Position numbers and translations under genes: made by a program
Notes under the pieces: model-generated
What the model saw: only the letters and a program-made list of their open reading frames with translations
What the model was told of the DNA's origin: nothing
The model's database searches: none
Shown here: positions 12,690-24,834 of the stretch, one piece after another
How the letters are laid out: the number at the start of each line of letters is the position of its first letter
Numbering within the stretch: the stretch's first letter is position 1
Source: Auanema rhodensis
Lineage: Eukaryota > Nematoda > Chromadorea > Rhabditida > Rhabditidae
Reading direction: 5' to 3'
NCBI GenBank assembly: GCA_964057225.1
Contig: OZ059894.1
Location: 8,442,131-8,506,130 of the forward strand
DNA length: 64,000 nucleotides

Positions 12690-13160
12690 TTTAGCGAAGT
12701 AAAACAAAATGGAAAATAAGGAAATGTACGGTTGGTTAAGGGCCATCATGCCTTTCAACCGACTATGTCGGAAAGTCAGGGGTGAGATTGATAATGCTGA
12801 AGTGGAGCGGCGGAGTTGTGCATAGGAAGATGCTCTTTCTATAGAAAGGAAGTGATGTAGTTAAGGGGGGGAGGGAAGGAAGAACGAATAGAGGGTGTGG
12901 GGTCTCGCACAGTGAGACAATAAGAAAATATTGTCATCTGAAGAGATAGCGGCGAAACGAACTGAACGTATAGGCATGTTCAGCTTGAAGATGAAACTCA
13001 GCACATCAGTAGAGGACACAGAAGACACCGGTGCACATCAGTGTAAGAAGAAGATGCACATTATGATGATTGAAGTAAGTTGACTAACAGTGAGAGAGAA
13101 ACAGAGAGCGCAAAACCTCACGGACTGCCGAACTGTAACTCGCATTCAACGAATAGAACA
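12690..13160. promoter_or_regulatory. GC-enriched island, possible promoter or 5' exon
   Basis: This stretch is clearly richer in G+C than the 7 kb around it. It contains a G-run (AAGGGGGGGAGGGAAGG, near 12862), plus-strand short frames (ATG at 12709 after AAAACAAA; ATG at 12977), and a perfect donor GAA|GTAAGT near 13075. It could be the distal promoter and non-coding first exon of flp-34, which lies downstream on the same strand, or an independent transcript. Confidence 0.35.
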
Positions 13161-16100
13161 GCTTACGCTGGCGAGACTTAAAACACAGATTACATATAAG
13201 AAACATGCTAAAGAAAAAGAAAACACATTATAAATAATCTTTAAAACCGTAGATTGTGTTGAATTAGAAGAAGGGTTCTATATTTGAATTTTCATTTCTT
13301 AAAGCAACTATATGATAAAGAGAATGATTGAAATAAAAGGAGAATTGCGGTTTTTCAATCATTAAAAGATTCTTTTTTATTTGAAAATCTTAAAATTTGA
13401 TTGCATAACTATATAAACTTTATTCAAACATTTGAAAGCATAATCAAACATGAAATATTCTTCTTTTTATCATATCATCCTTATTCATGCCATAATATGT
13501 AAAACTATAAAATCTCTATGAAAAATATAGATTTCATTGGAAATGTTTATATTATTATCTGAAATTACAAAAATTATATTCATTAATCACTCATAATATT
13601 TTAATTGACGTAGTTCACGTGAAGCATTTGCATTTACTTACTCATGTTGATGATGACCGGTTGCATTTCTCTTGAAATATACTTCAACGTATATTTTTAA
13701 GATTATATAGCAAATATATATTATAATACATACATATAATATATTAAACTGATATGTTTCATTAAACTTTCGCATACTCAGACACTCATATACATTTGAA
13801 CTTACTTTCTTCTGGCTTCACATACCACACAATTAAAATTTTATTTTTATTTTTAGCTTAGATTGATAAGATATTCAAGTAGGAAACATAATAAAATTTA
13901 TTTTATTACACTTACATACACTTACTTATATAATTAAATATTACAAAATAAACATTAATTATAGGTAGATAGTTTAAATAATATTTCATATACGTATGTA
14001 TCAATGTTATCATTCACTCCCATTAAAAAAAGTCAAAAATTCAATTAATTATGCATATATATTCTCCGTTGCAAATAAATTCAAATCAAAAGATTAGTTG
14101 TAATAATTCAAGTATGCTGTCTTAATCATTTTTGCTCGTTCTCTCAAGCCTAGTGAATGCTTTTGGAATGTTTATTTCATAACTATACGGATATTACTAA
14201 AAAAATGTTATACTTCGTTAATATCCGTGGAAATATATTTATAATCCTTTTTTTCCCTAAAATTTCTAAGAATTATATGAGTATATGCACATTCATAATT
14301 TATATTGAATAGAAATTATAATTTGTTGCAAATTTTAATTAGGTAATGCTTCTTAAACTCGTAATCAATCTGACCCAACTATATGAGCATCAACTCCCAT
14401 TATCAAATACTTATCTGTGATCAAAACTGAAACGTTATATCATTTAATCTGTTAAGGAATTACTGACCAAACACATTCAACTCAATGTTTGGACAATAGT
14501 GATTTTGGAATAGTTAGTATCTCATTATAAATTTTGAATTCAAAAATTTCTCTCCATCAGTTCCCAGGAATAAAAAATCCCACAAATTATTAGTATATCT
14601 AAACAAAAGAAAATTTGAGATCAAGTCAGTAACTTTATCAAAAAAAACTTTATTTCCTCACTAAAAAATTACAAAAAGTATTTTCTAATTGTATTTAAGA
14701 ATTTTGTATTTAGTATTGTTTATCAATTTTTTTTCTCAGAATACACCTGGAATACATACATACGTTTACATATTATATTCTTCAAAAAAAAATAGTTTCC
14801 TCAGTTTTGAAGCAAATTCATAAAGCTTTTCTTGATATGAAGTTTTGTAAAAAAAAATAATAAAATAGGTCATCGGAGTCAAGCGAATAAAACATCTGAT
14901 TTTCACTAAAAACATATTTAAAATTTATTAAAAGTCAAGTGGATATCCAAAATAACCTCATATGTATGTGTTGTAACCTTAAATGAAACGGAGTAATTTC
15001 ATCTTATCATAACTTTCCGCAATTAAAATCATAACATCTGAGCTAAAGCGTCAGGTAAAAGAAAAATAATAGAATTATATATTTGTTTAAGATTGAAGAG
15101 AAAAAAAACATTGCTGGTAACAAACTGGTTGATTTCGTTCCTGAGCATCTTAGATTCTTCAGCTGTTACGTTCATCTCACGTTACAGGCTCAGATCATTT
15201 GTTTGCCAAATGAATTCGTTCATTATATTTCTACATATTTACCAGCTTTATAAACAATATATTGAATGATTTTCATTTCATTTATTGTTACTCTTATTAT
15301 GCATTTTCTAAAAGTTATCTGCAGTACTCTAATCTATAGCTTATGAGCTTTCACCGAACAGGTTCGTCTGATGATATACGTATGCGCGTTGATTTCCAAC
15401 TAAGATTAGCCATCAGAAATCACATTTTGAATGTGACTGATTATCCCGGATGAATTAAATGTCAAATAAGATCAATTCAAAGTATTTTTTTCGGTTTCTA
15501 GACGACGGTTGGTAAAGTAAAGATATAAGCTAATTAAGTGAATGTAATCATCTGAAGATCCAACAATTGCTTTCAATAGAATATCATTGAAATGTATAAG
15601 AACATCAAATATCATGAAAGAATATAAAACTAGTTGATTATCAATATGCTCGCAACATTTTTTTCATTTAAAAACTCAGTTTAAACTTTTTTTTTCGTTT
15701 TAACCTCCAACCCTACTACAATTCTTTGACATTATAGCTACAAGACTAATAATCTATATATCTATTTATGAATGTCATATTAATATTGTAGTAAAATATA
15801 TTCATTAACTTATGCGTAATAATCATTTTAATAAAAAAAATAAAATTTTTATTGTTCAGTTTGTTGATATAAACAAGCAAAGAAAAGTCTTCAATCAACT
15901 ATTGGATTTCGGTTTTCAGAACTCTACTTAAAAGAAACCTTATTCTATTTCAAATCTAACATATTATTGTCTCTTGGCTTCATAGTACTGAATATCTTTC
16001 TATCTCTTCATTTATATTATATATATACATATATGTATTATAATATATATTATATATATATGGACATATAGTTAATTCTAATTCCTAAAATATATATTAT

Positions 16101-18481
16101 CTATTTTTTTTTATTTTTATTCATACTAATATGTATACATTTCAATATTGAGATTTTTCTTTCTCTTTTTTAAGAAGCTTTTGAGGTCATACGATTCTAT
16201 ATACTTGCTTTAAGAAGAAAAAAAAGCTGATCAGCTTTTCCTTCATAGTTTTTTCCTTTTAGATACTTTACTAAGCTTCTTCCGTTTTATAACAATAAGT
16301 TTCGTTTTCATTACTATATCGTTGTTCAACTTTTTCTAACTTTTCTCATTAAATATGAATTGACTCTGACAAAGTCAAAACAATCTTGTTATACTTGTTA
16401 GAATCTAGAATGATTAAAAGATTCAATTGTGCTCTTCTGTTAATCCATGGCTGCTTTTTACCTCCAAAAATTGTGTGGGCTGTTCTTGAAAATCAAGAAT
16501 TATTTGTTGCCGGAGATATAAAATTAATGAAAAATTTGATGAGAATTCTGTGACAGCCTTCAAGTTAGTTAGCTTCTCGATGTCTTTATAGCAATAGCAA
16601 GCTTAACCGTTTCATCATTCTGATCATAAGCAGTAAGAATCCGATTAAGTTTTCATTAACAAACATTTTTATTTATGATTGTGCTATTCTCTTTTTATTT
16701 CTTGTTATCAGTCACATCAAATAAAATCTGATAGAAGCTGATGAGTTTTGCTCTCAAATCTATCAAGATGTCTCACTCTTTATGCGAACTCTACATCTCC
16801 TATACACTTTTGCATCTAGCTAATATAACTTGTGTTTCATCTCTATTTTATTCGTTCAGTTTATATTCCTTTTTTGATACTTATTTGAACAAAAGTATAG
16901 GTCTGATTACATCATTCGTTCAAAGAGTAATGTATACATACTGCTCGAAATGGAGCAAACAACGATGTGATAGAACATATTATAATCTTGTCATCGTTAA
17001 TAATACAAGAACTCATTAAAAATCTGAATAATATAATGAACTTTTTTATTTACAAACTTTTCTCGCTTCACTTCATTCCATTAAAACTCAGCCAGAAATT
17101 GTAATTTCCTTGAAACTGTTTATACGAGCTGAAACTAACATTACCTTTTTATGACTTAATTATGGTTTCAAAATATATTTGAAGTTTATTCTTTGGACCA
17201 CGTCACATTGATAATTAAATATCTTCAATTATTATATTTCTTGGAATATGAAAAACTTCAGATTCCACTTTGATTATCATACATATCCACAAAATATTTC
17301 ATTTTCAATCCACATTCACTTTTCAAAGAACAATTAGAGCCATTTTCAATTTTTGCACAATATTCCATATAGTTCGACAATTATGAAACAAACGAGATAT
17401 CCGTTATATTTGACCAAATTTTATATTTTTTTTCAAAAAATCCAAGTAATCATATCTTTAGTTTTCATAATTATCATAAACTATATCTAAAAGCACGTCA
17501 TTGTAGGCGGTGTCCCACTGAAAGTTTCATAATTCTAAAAAACAATTGAACTTATAGAAATGGAAAAAAATTATCAATGAAGTCACCATGAAGAATTTTA
17601 TAATTTATATATATATATATAAGCTTCAATTTGTTTTCTATATTTCGTCAGAATCTCATACACATATTGAAAAAAGCAATCAGAAACAAATTATTGAGGA
17701 AATATACATATACAGATGTCTTTAATTAATATTGTATAAATTTATTTTAATAATTCATCATATTATACATGATTTCCCTAAATATTTGAATAATTTCAGC
17801 TTTACAATAAAAAGGAACAAATTTGACGGAAACGCAACCGTTCTCTATTATTATTTAAATTCGAATAACTTATGATAACTTTAATGACGTAATTTTTGAC
17901 GTGAAATTCTGATAATTTGAAGTTTTGAAGCATTAGTTTATCCAAAAATCATGAACTTATTAGTTAAAATGATTCAGAATTTTTATCCCATTTCCTGCTG
18001 GAAATCGAACGAATTAACATCAATAGCTTTGTATAAACACATCAATTTCCTAAGATCATGATTCAGAACGTATATTATATGTTTTCAATAATCATATATT
18101 AATAAATGATTATAAACATATTAATACAATTTTTTTTATTAAGATTAACAGCAGTTTTTGGAATCAAACTAGCTCATCACATCCGCCTTTATTCAGTGTC
18201 CCATCTGATGGCAAATTGGAAACAAGCCTTTCGAGGTTGTCCTAGAATATTTGAGCTAATCTCTTCGTATCCTATTCTTAGAATATTGTAGTTCAATCTT
18301 CCGGAAGGAAATTTTCTTAGTTTTCGTCCATACTTTATAACTGCTTTTTCTGTCAGACTTTAGCAATAAAATACTTTTCCTTATCTTCTGAAATAAACGT
18401 CGAACTGTTCTCTCTCTCTCTTGCATATCCTTTCTATTTCATGCTCGCTTTTCTCATTCTTCTGAAAGCCGAATAACAAAA

Positions 18482-18595
18482 ATGCAACACAGCAAAATGT
18501 TCTTTCTCGTATGCAGTTTACATTTATTTCTTGGATTCAATTGCAGAATCAAAATCGGTCACAATAGAGATGACATACCATTTCAGAAAACATGA
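18482..18595 (+). CDS. possible 37-aa secreted peptide ORF
   Basis: An ATG opens a hydrophobic leader (MQHSKMFFLVCSLHLFLGFN) followed by a short polar tail ending in TGA. It looks like a signal peptide plus a 16-residue peptide, but it is short, lacks dibasic sites and could be chance. TTGCAG inside the frame could instead be a splice acceptor. Confidence 0.2.
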   Translation: MQHSKMFFLVCSLHLFLGFNCRIKIGHNRDDIPFQKT

Positions 18596-19556
18596 ACGTT
18601 AGTAACAATATAGGAAGATGTGTTACTTTAAAGCTGAATAAAAGAAAAATCAGATGAAAAAACAAATCTTTGGCACAAAGAACACTCTCCTTAAGAGACA
18701 AACGTCACATATTAAAGATCATACATGAGCATCTGGCTTCAAGGGCATATAATTCTAATTAAATTCGTACTTTTTTGGCAACTTTTTTTTTGAAAATCTG
18801 AATACAAATGAGAAAAATCACCTGCGTATGTAGATTTGAAGTCACAAAATGAAATATCTTGATGAAAAAGATATTTTAATGATGAGAGGAAGAAGCTTTT
18901 GCATTGATAAAGAGCATGAATGTTGTGTGTATATTGTCATTTAATTTCCACTTCAAGTCATTTATATTTTCTGTACTTTTGAATATTTTCAAAAATCGTA
19001 AAAGAAGAAGAATAATCAAGAAGAATTCTATGGAAAAGGGCAATTGGACATTTTTCATATTTTGCGTTAAAAATGATTTGAAGCATGAAACTTTTGTAAT
19101 TCTCTTAATAAGAACAAAAAATGAGATAACTGTGAAGAATAAATGTGTCCTCGAGATGTTCTCCTACAAAAACTGCAAAAAAAATTCTTAGCAGCATTAT
19201 AATGAGCTAATCAACATGAAAGTCAATGTATTCTGTTGTTACAAAGAGTTTCAGCTATTCCCTCTCTGAATAGAAATTTTGGTATTTCCTGTAGTAGGTT
19301 TTTAAATATAAACAATTTGTTTGCATCGTATCTTCCGGATTAATTCAAAGCTACATATCCGTTTAATTGAAATTTTTGATTTAATTCTTCTTTTTCTTTA
19401 TATAATTAAGTTAACTATAGGTGTTTATTTACATTTTTATTTTAAATTATATTTCTCTTTATTCCTGGATTCATTGATACATATATGTATGAACATGTAT
19501 CATTGATGTAATATGCATGTCCTTTCTCGAATTTCATTCGTAAAATGTGTGTATCT

Positions 19557-19650
19557 ACATATCTATATCTATCTGTCTATCTATCTAACTACCTATATAT
19601 ATATGTATATATATATATTACATATATATATATATATATACATATATGTA
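19557..19650. repeat. (TATC)n/(TA)n microsatellite
   Basis: A compound simple repeat: TCTA/TATC units grading into TATATA and CATATA. It lies just upstream of the distal flp-34 first exon. Confidence 0.9.
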
Positions 19651-19708
19651 GTCTTGGAATTTTCTTATGCAACTTAATAATTTAATGCTATATCTTAACT
19701 TCTTTCAG

Positions 19709-19781
19709 GTAAAAAGCACATTTCTCATAGACAGATGATACGTGAGCTACTTCTCTGCATTGTTCTCAGCAGCTTGGTCAG
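19709..19781 (+). CDS. flp-34: flp-34 distal alternative first exon (signal peptide B)
   Basis: The exon is bounded by CTTCTTTCAG and the donor AG|GTATGTG. ATG at 19735 encodes MIRELLLCIVLSSLV plus two leftover bases (AG). The shared flp-34 exon 2 starts with T, giving S, so the spliced product reads MIRELLLCIVLSSLVSGFGY, a complete signal peptide joined in frame. No other downstream acceptor gives a sensible product: the next one, at about 19948, leads to a stop after two codons. This is therefore best read as an alternative start for flp-34, with its own upstream promoter or a further 5' exon. Confidence 0.6.
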
Positions 19782-20817
19782 GTATGTGAATAAAAAAATA
19801 TTCAAATTAAATGTATCATTACACCAACAACAAAAAATAAAATATTCTCTTAAATATATAATTTGTTTCGATTTTGTCTATTTTTAACAAATAAAACCAT
19901 CAAACAAAAAGATTTTTTTAAAATATTTTCCATTTCTATTTCTTACAGCATTTTTTAAAATTATTATGCTATCATTCCGGCTCATAATTGTTCACAATGA
20001 TATATGGAAGTAAAGAATTTTTGCCCATTAATCGTAACGATACCCATCAGAAATAACTTAAAAATGAATCATAAATTAAATATACAGTAGCTTAAAGATT
20101 TGTTCAGCATCAAACATTTAATTAATTTCTTTATCAATTTTTTTAAGATGTCTTAATCATAGCTTCCGATTTTCCTTTCATCCCTTTGGAACTCTACTTC
20201 TTACCCGTTCTCATTTCCGTTTTCTCACATTTGACTTTGATGGAATGAAGCTTCATGATGCAGTAATCTTCTTGAAATTTCCGTTTTCTTTCATAACGTA
20301 TAGAAACTTCCGTTAACGAATAAATGATCTAAGAAAGTTCTCTAGTCTTTCACCAAAAATGTCAGTACTAGTAGAACAAAAAAAACTTTTTTTGCCTACT
20401 GGCAAGTTGCTTGGCTAAAAGAAATTTTTTTACCACATTTTAATTATATGGTACATGTGCTTAGCAATGCTGAAGTGCTGAGAAAGCTCATGAAGCTTTA
20501 AAAAGTTGAACATATATTTTCTTAGGCAGAAAGAATAAGTATGCCAAATACATAAATAAAATGTTTTTGAATAAAATTAAAAATTCATAAAAAAAAATAA
20601 ACAAATATATTATCCTATCAAGGAGGATTGTACATGTACGAGAAAACTTGTTTATTATTATTTTTCTTTTTAGCTTTTAGAAAATAATTTTTATTTTGAT
20701 GACAGAAAAGATCATCCAGCCTTATCTCATAGTAAACGTTTGCTCATTGTTTCTAGAACGGGTTGTGGGTTGAATTCATTTTATTTCACTTTCTCACTCT
20801 AACTTCCCCCGCATTGT

Positions 20818-20856
20818 TCACCACGTGAACACGTCACTACGTAGATTCACGTGCCT
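20818..20856. promoter_or_regulatory. cluster of CACGTG E-box palindromes
   Basis: Within about 35 bases there are two CACGTG hexamers and two more ACGT cores (ACACGTCAC, CTACGTAG), about 350 bases upstream of the proximal flp-34 first exon in a GC-richer stretch. CACGTG is the classical bHLH (Myc/Max, TFEB/HLH-30 type) site. Which factor binds is unknown. Confidence 0.45.
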
Positions 20857-21201
20857 GAATTTCGCCCAATTCTTTCGCTGCTTACGTGAAGATCGGTTGA
20901 CTCTATTTTCTTTCATTTAGTAGTTTATTTCGTTTTTTTAGTCATACGTTATGCGTTTTTCTGCCATACTTCAATGTTCTCTTCTTTTCTCTGTCTCTCT
21001 CATTCAATATCCCAAACTAAGCTCGGGGAAAAATTTCAGCTCCACCCCCTTCAAGTGTTCAAAAGGACCGTGAGTACATCAGAAAGCTCTAAGAGTATTA
21101 TCTGAACAGTCGACTAACCAGCTCTCATTACGTGCTCCTAAGGGGCATATAGTTATTAGAAAGAAGGAAAACTTTTCTTTCATTAATATATTGCAACTAC
21201 T

Positions 21202-23041
21202 ATGCAAACTGAATCATCATTTCTAGCTATTTTGATACTTGCTACTGTACTAGCTATGTAAGTTTATTTTTAATTTATCCTATTCATTCTTCCTTCTATA
21301 TATCTTATGATTTTAAAATATAAAATATCATTTTCAAACAAATTGTTTGATCCAAATAATTCGAATGCAAGGCTTGAGTTCATTAGAACTTAATCTGTAG
21401 TTCATTATCAATGACTCAGCAATGCGTTTTGTAGTACATTACACCTTATTAACATCAACTCATGAATTGTTCATCGTTAAACATTGATCACGTGCTACTA
21501 TCACATCAGAAATCTTTAAAGGAATGAAGGAATTTTGAGAAAGTTTTCTTTTCACATTCCTATTAATCAGCAATTAATGATAAAACTGTGAAATTAGATG
21601 TTGTTCATTTGATCTTTTAGTCCTACTAAACATGGAGAAAACAAGTAAAAAGTTTAAACTTCAGCGAATATTCTTTTTTTTTTTTATTATTTCGAAATGA
21701 TTTATTTGAAAGTGAAACAATGTTCATTTTATACTTTTTTTAGTTCATTAACTAACTATAGAACTAATTTGTAGCATACATTCATTTGAAATTTTAAAAA
21801 ATTTAGAATGAATACAAAGATTAAAAGTTCTAAAAATCATTTGTATAGTCTATCGTTATTCATGAACATCAATGAATTAATTTGGCTTCTCATAGATTAA
21901 CATATTTTAATCAAATGAATAAAACAATAGATTATAGCTATATAGAGAAACTTGATAAGGTTAAGCTTTCAAATGTTTTTCAATCAACAGTTAAGTAATT
22001 CTCCCGATTTTTAGTGGTTTCGGCTATGAAAAGAAAAGCGATTTTGGCAATTTCGCATCAGCTTTGAAGGACGCCGGACGATTACGTTATGGAAAACGGA
22101 GTGTTTGGCAAGATTCAATGATTGAAGCCAGGTTTGTTATGGTTTCTATATACATTAGATTAATTTGAGTATTAGGAAGTGAGATGTGTGCATATATTCA
22201 GATATTGCTCTTCAGACTATTATTGAAAACTTTTTTGGGAAACCTGATTAAATGCCTGTTCGCTCAATTGTGAATTAAGCTAATCGCCTACGCAATTTTC
22301 TTATTTTTATTGTGATCGTGAAATTTTGCGCTGGAGCTACATATCTGAATAAGCATTTAGAAAGCGAAAAACGAGGATGAATTGTGTTATAAGGGGGTGG
22401 GTACTTGATCATGCAATTGTCTTTGACTGTGAAGGAATAACGTTGAACATATTTCTCGAATATGTATCTATTTTTTTGATGAATTCATGCATTTTTTGAT
22501 TATTGAAATCTTGTATCGAAACAAGCAATCTGAATAGCTGTAAGTGACATAAATGGTCTAAGAACAGAAAACAAGTCAAAGCAAAAACAGAAATTAGTAA
22601 TTTAATATATAATATATGCATACCAACATGAGCATGAATATGAGATGAGAATAATGATTCTGCAGTTGTTCTTTCTCTCTACATTCATTTCATTTCAGTG
22701 ATCCCATCTACAGTTCAGACTATAATTGGATAAGCGACAGCATGTATCCATAGTAAGTTGAAGCATTGGTTTATGAAAAAACAACAACGCAGTTTTTTGT
22801 TCTTTTACAAAATAAAATAAAAAATTCAATGAAAAAAAAATTGAAAACGTATAAGTACAAAAAGCAAAGATATCCCTGTTTTTAGTGTAAAACGAACACC
22901 ATCAACAAACAAGCTGATTCAATCTTTGAAGGGCGCTGAACGATTAAGGTAATCCGAAAAAAATACTATTTTTTCTAATTGAAAAAAAATCATTAATAGA
23001 TAATATAATTATTTGTATTTTGCAGGTTTGGACGAAAATAG
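21202..23041 (+). CDS. flp-34: FLP-34-type neuropeptide precursor (sNPF/NPY-like)
   Basis: The proximal isoform joins 21202-21257, 22015-22131, 22699-22752, 22886-22948 and 23026-23041 (102 codons including stop). Exon 1 encodes a signal peptide (MQTESSFLAILILATVLA). After a KK site comes a peptide ending AGRLRYG followed by KR, then an acidic spacer ending YPYVKR, then a peptide ending GAERLRFG followed by RK and stop. The G-basic ends predict amidated RLRY-NH2 and RLRF-NH2 peptides. The paired AGRLRYG/ERLRFG peptides match the two peptides known for C. elegans FLP-34. The precursor would be processed in dense-core vesicles by proprotein convertase and amidating enzymes, and the peptides would act on NPY/sNPF-type receptors. 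The last intron splits LR|FG, as is common for flp genes. Confidence 0.9.
22409..22621 (-). CDS. antisense 70-codon ORF with leader-like N-terminus inside a flp-34 intron
   Basis: ATG at 22621 opens MHILYIKLLISVFALTCFLF, a plausible signal peptide, and continues 50 residues without obvious processing sites. It lies wholly in flp-34 intron 2, on the opposite strand. Chance is quite possible in AT-rich intron sequence, and I found no promoter or poly(A) signal. Confidence 0.15.
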   Translation of the reverse strand: MHILYIKLLISVFALTCFLFLDHLCHLQLFRLLVSIQDFNNQKMHEFIKKIDTYSRNMFNVIPSQSKTIA

Positions 23042-23178
23042 ATGGTCTTGTTCCAACTATTTTTAAATAACTAGAACCGTCATCTTTCCTGACTTTTAGC
23101 ATGGATATGGATGCTTTGATGATACATCATCATTAGTTCGCGTCATCAAACTGTCACCTTGATTCTCTTATAAATTCC

Positions 23179-23184
23179 AATAAA
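23179..23184 (+). terminator. flp-34: flp-34 poly(A) signal
   Basis: AATAAA about 140 bases after the flp-34 stop codon, in the short gap before the convergent collagen gene. Confidence 0.7.
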
Positions 23185-23563
23185 TGCTTTCTTGCTGAGA
23201 TTATCTTATGCCACTTTTCGGTATTCCATCTCACATTACAATGCATAATAATGGGTTAAACAACGTTTTCCTTCATATAATTTGATAAATTTATGTTCCA
23301 AGAACGATCTTCATTTTTTTAATTTTAATTTGTTTCTACACAATATGATAATCATTGATGTTATAATGTTACAAATTATGGCAACAAGTGTCTCTATATA
23401 ACTAGCTGATTGCCTAGATGCACTTTCAGATTCACGTGAGATTTCGTTTCGTCAAGCAGCATACGTTTTTTCATTTCTAGTACAAACTTCCTGATCACTT
23501 ATTGAATTTAAAATCTAAATAACTTCCTATTCAATCAAACTATAAAATCTTGTATAATACATT

Positions 23564-23569
23564 TTTATT
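23564..23569 (-). terminator. collagen poly(A) signal
   Basis: AATAAA on the minus strand about 37 bases after the collagen TAA. Confidence 0.65.
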
Positions 23570-23605
23570 ATAAAATGTTTTTGAAGAATATATTTTTCAA
23601 ATAAA

Positions 23606-24618
23606 TTAAATGTTTCTATATCCTCCAGTTTTTGGTGGCTGATTAGCAGCTTCCTCAGCACGGTCTGGACAGCTACAGTACTCAGCGTCCTTTCCTGGAC
23701 GTCCTTCTGGTCCTTGTTCTCCTGATACACCATCAGATCCAGATGGTCCTTGAAGACCTTGATCTCCTGGTGGTCCACGTGGTCCAGGCTCTCCTGGTGG
23801 TCCGTAAAGTCCGTTAGCTCCTGGAGGTCCTTGTAATCCAGATTCACCAGTAGCTCCCTTTGGTCCTGGACGTCCGATTGGATGCTCAGCATCACGTCCC
23901 TTCTCTCCTGGTGGTCCTGGTTCTCCGATTTGACCGATTGGTCCTGATGGTCCTTGCTCTCCTGGGTGTCCTGGAGTTCCATCACGTCCTGAGTTTCCAT
24001 CGTGTCCCTTTGGTCCAACAAGTCCACGTGGTCCTGGACGTCCAAGAGCTCCTGGTGGTCCTGGTGGGCCAATTGGGCAATGGAAGCATCCGATGCTGTC
24101 TTGTTGTGGAGCGATATCGGTAGCATCACGTCCTGGCTTTCCGTCTTGTCCTGGGATTCCATCAGGTCCAGGAGTTCCAGAAACTCCCTTTGGTCCAACT
24201 GGTCCAGCTGGGCACTTGTTATCAGCTTGACAGTTGCAAGTTGGTCCAGCTCCGTTTGGTCCTGGATTTTGAGCAAAAACTGGTGGAACGGATGGTGGGC
24301 TGCCTGGTGGAACAGCTGGACGTCCATCTTCAGTTGGTCTGCTTGGGTTACTCTCAGAGTCGTATTGACGGCGGACACGCTTAGCTGAAGTGCTGATAAA
24401 CAGGATATCGCGCCAGAGATCATCAGTAGCAACCTAAAGATATACAATTAAACGTTTACTGTGAGTCATTAATGTACCTTGAATCCTCCCATCTCATGTT
24501 CAAGCTCAACCCAGAATCCGTTGACGTCAGAGTGAATTCCACTCATGGCAACAAGACAAATAATAAGAGTAACGGCCGAAACCGAAGAAGCCACAAAGGT
24601 GGCAGTCTGAACTTTCAT
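23606..24618 (-). CDS. cuticle collagen
   Basis: Two exons (24618-24478 and 24433-23606) give 322 residues. The N-terminus has a short cytoplasmic start and one membrane anchor (VSAVTLIICLVAMSG), then the nematode cuticle collagen N-domain. SAKRVRRQYD carries the R-x-x-R furin-type processing box used to release collagen to the cuticle. Gly-X-Y blocks follow, interrupted by Cys clusters (CNCQADNKC, CFHC) and closed by a Cys-containing C-terminus (CSCPDRAEEAAN) ending in an aromatic tail. Codon use is very biased to GGA and CCA, as in highly expressed nematode genes. A long 306-codon ORF on the same strand is an out-of-frame shadow of the repeat. It is a member of the col/dpy/sqt family; which C. 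elegans gene it matches cannot be told by eye. Confidence 0.95.
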
Positions 24619-24777
24619 TCTGGAAATAAGAAAATTACAAATAAAATTCAAAACTTATAAGAAAATTCTAAGAAAATTTCACTCTTTCATGAGAAAAATA
24701 TTGAAAAATGCGTCAAGAAAACATGTGAGAAAGAATGAAACTTAATTTAAAACGAATAATTGAATGAACTAGCTTAC

Positions 24778-24834
24778 CTTAAGGAGAACTCAGCCAAGAC
24801 TAGGTATGATCCACAAAATGTTCTTTATATACCC
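24778..24834 (-). promoter_or_regulatory. collagen TATA box and 5' UTR exon donor
   Basis: TATATAAAG on the minus strand (24832-24824) is followed about 50 bases later by TTAAG|GTAAGC (donor at 24777) and then by the acceptor TTATTTCCAG one base before the ATG. The gene therefore seems to use a TATA promoter and a short non-coding first exon spliced to the coding exon. Confidence 0.55.

Larger units (their letters stand above)
13161..19708. other. long non-coding interval, second part
   Basis: Very AT-rich with TA-rich simple sequence at 16015-16100 and 17605-17625. The ORFs at 16741-17019, 18106-18291 and 18876-19506 have no composition or splice support and look like chance. One short signal-peptide-like ORF is listed separately at 18482. 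Confidence 0.5.

Noticed and set aside
23860-24388. Plus-strand Trp/Ser- and Val/Leu-rich ORFs
   Set aside because: Antisense shadows of the collagen repeat.
23527-24447. 306-codon minus-strand ORF over the collagen
   Set aside because: It is the Gly-X-Y repeat read in another frame (Asp/Gln-rich). The true frame has Gly at every third residue and splices to a signal-anchor exon.
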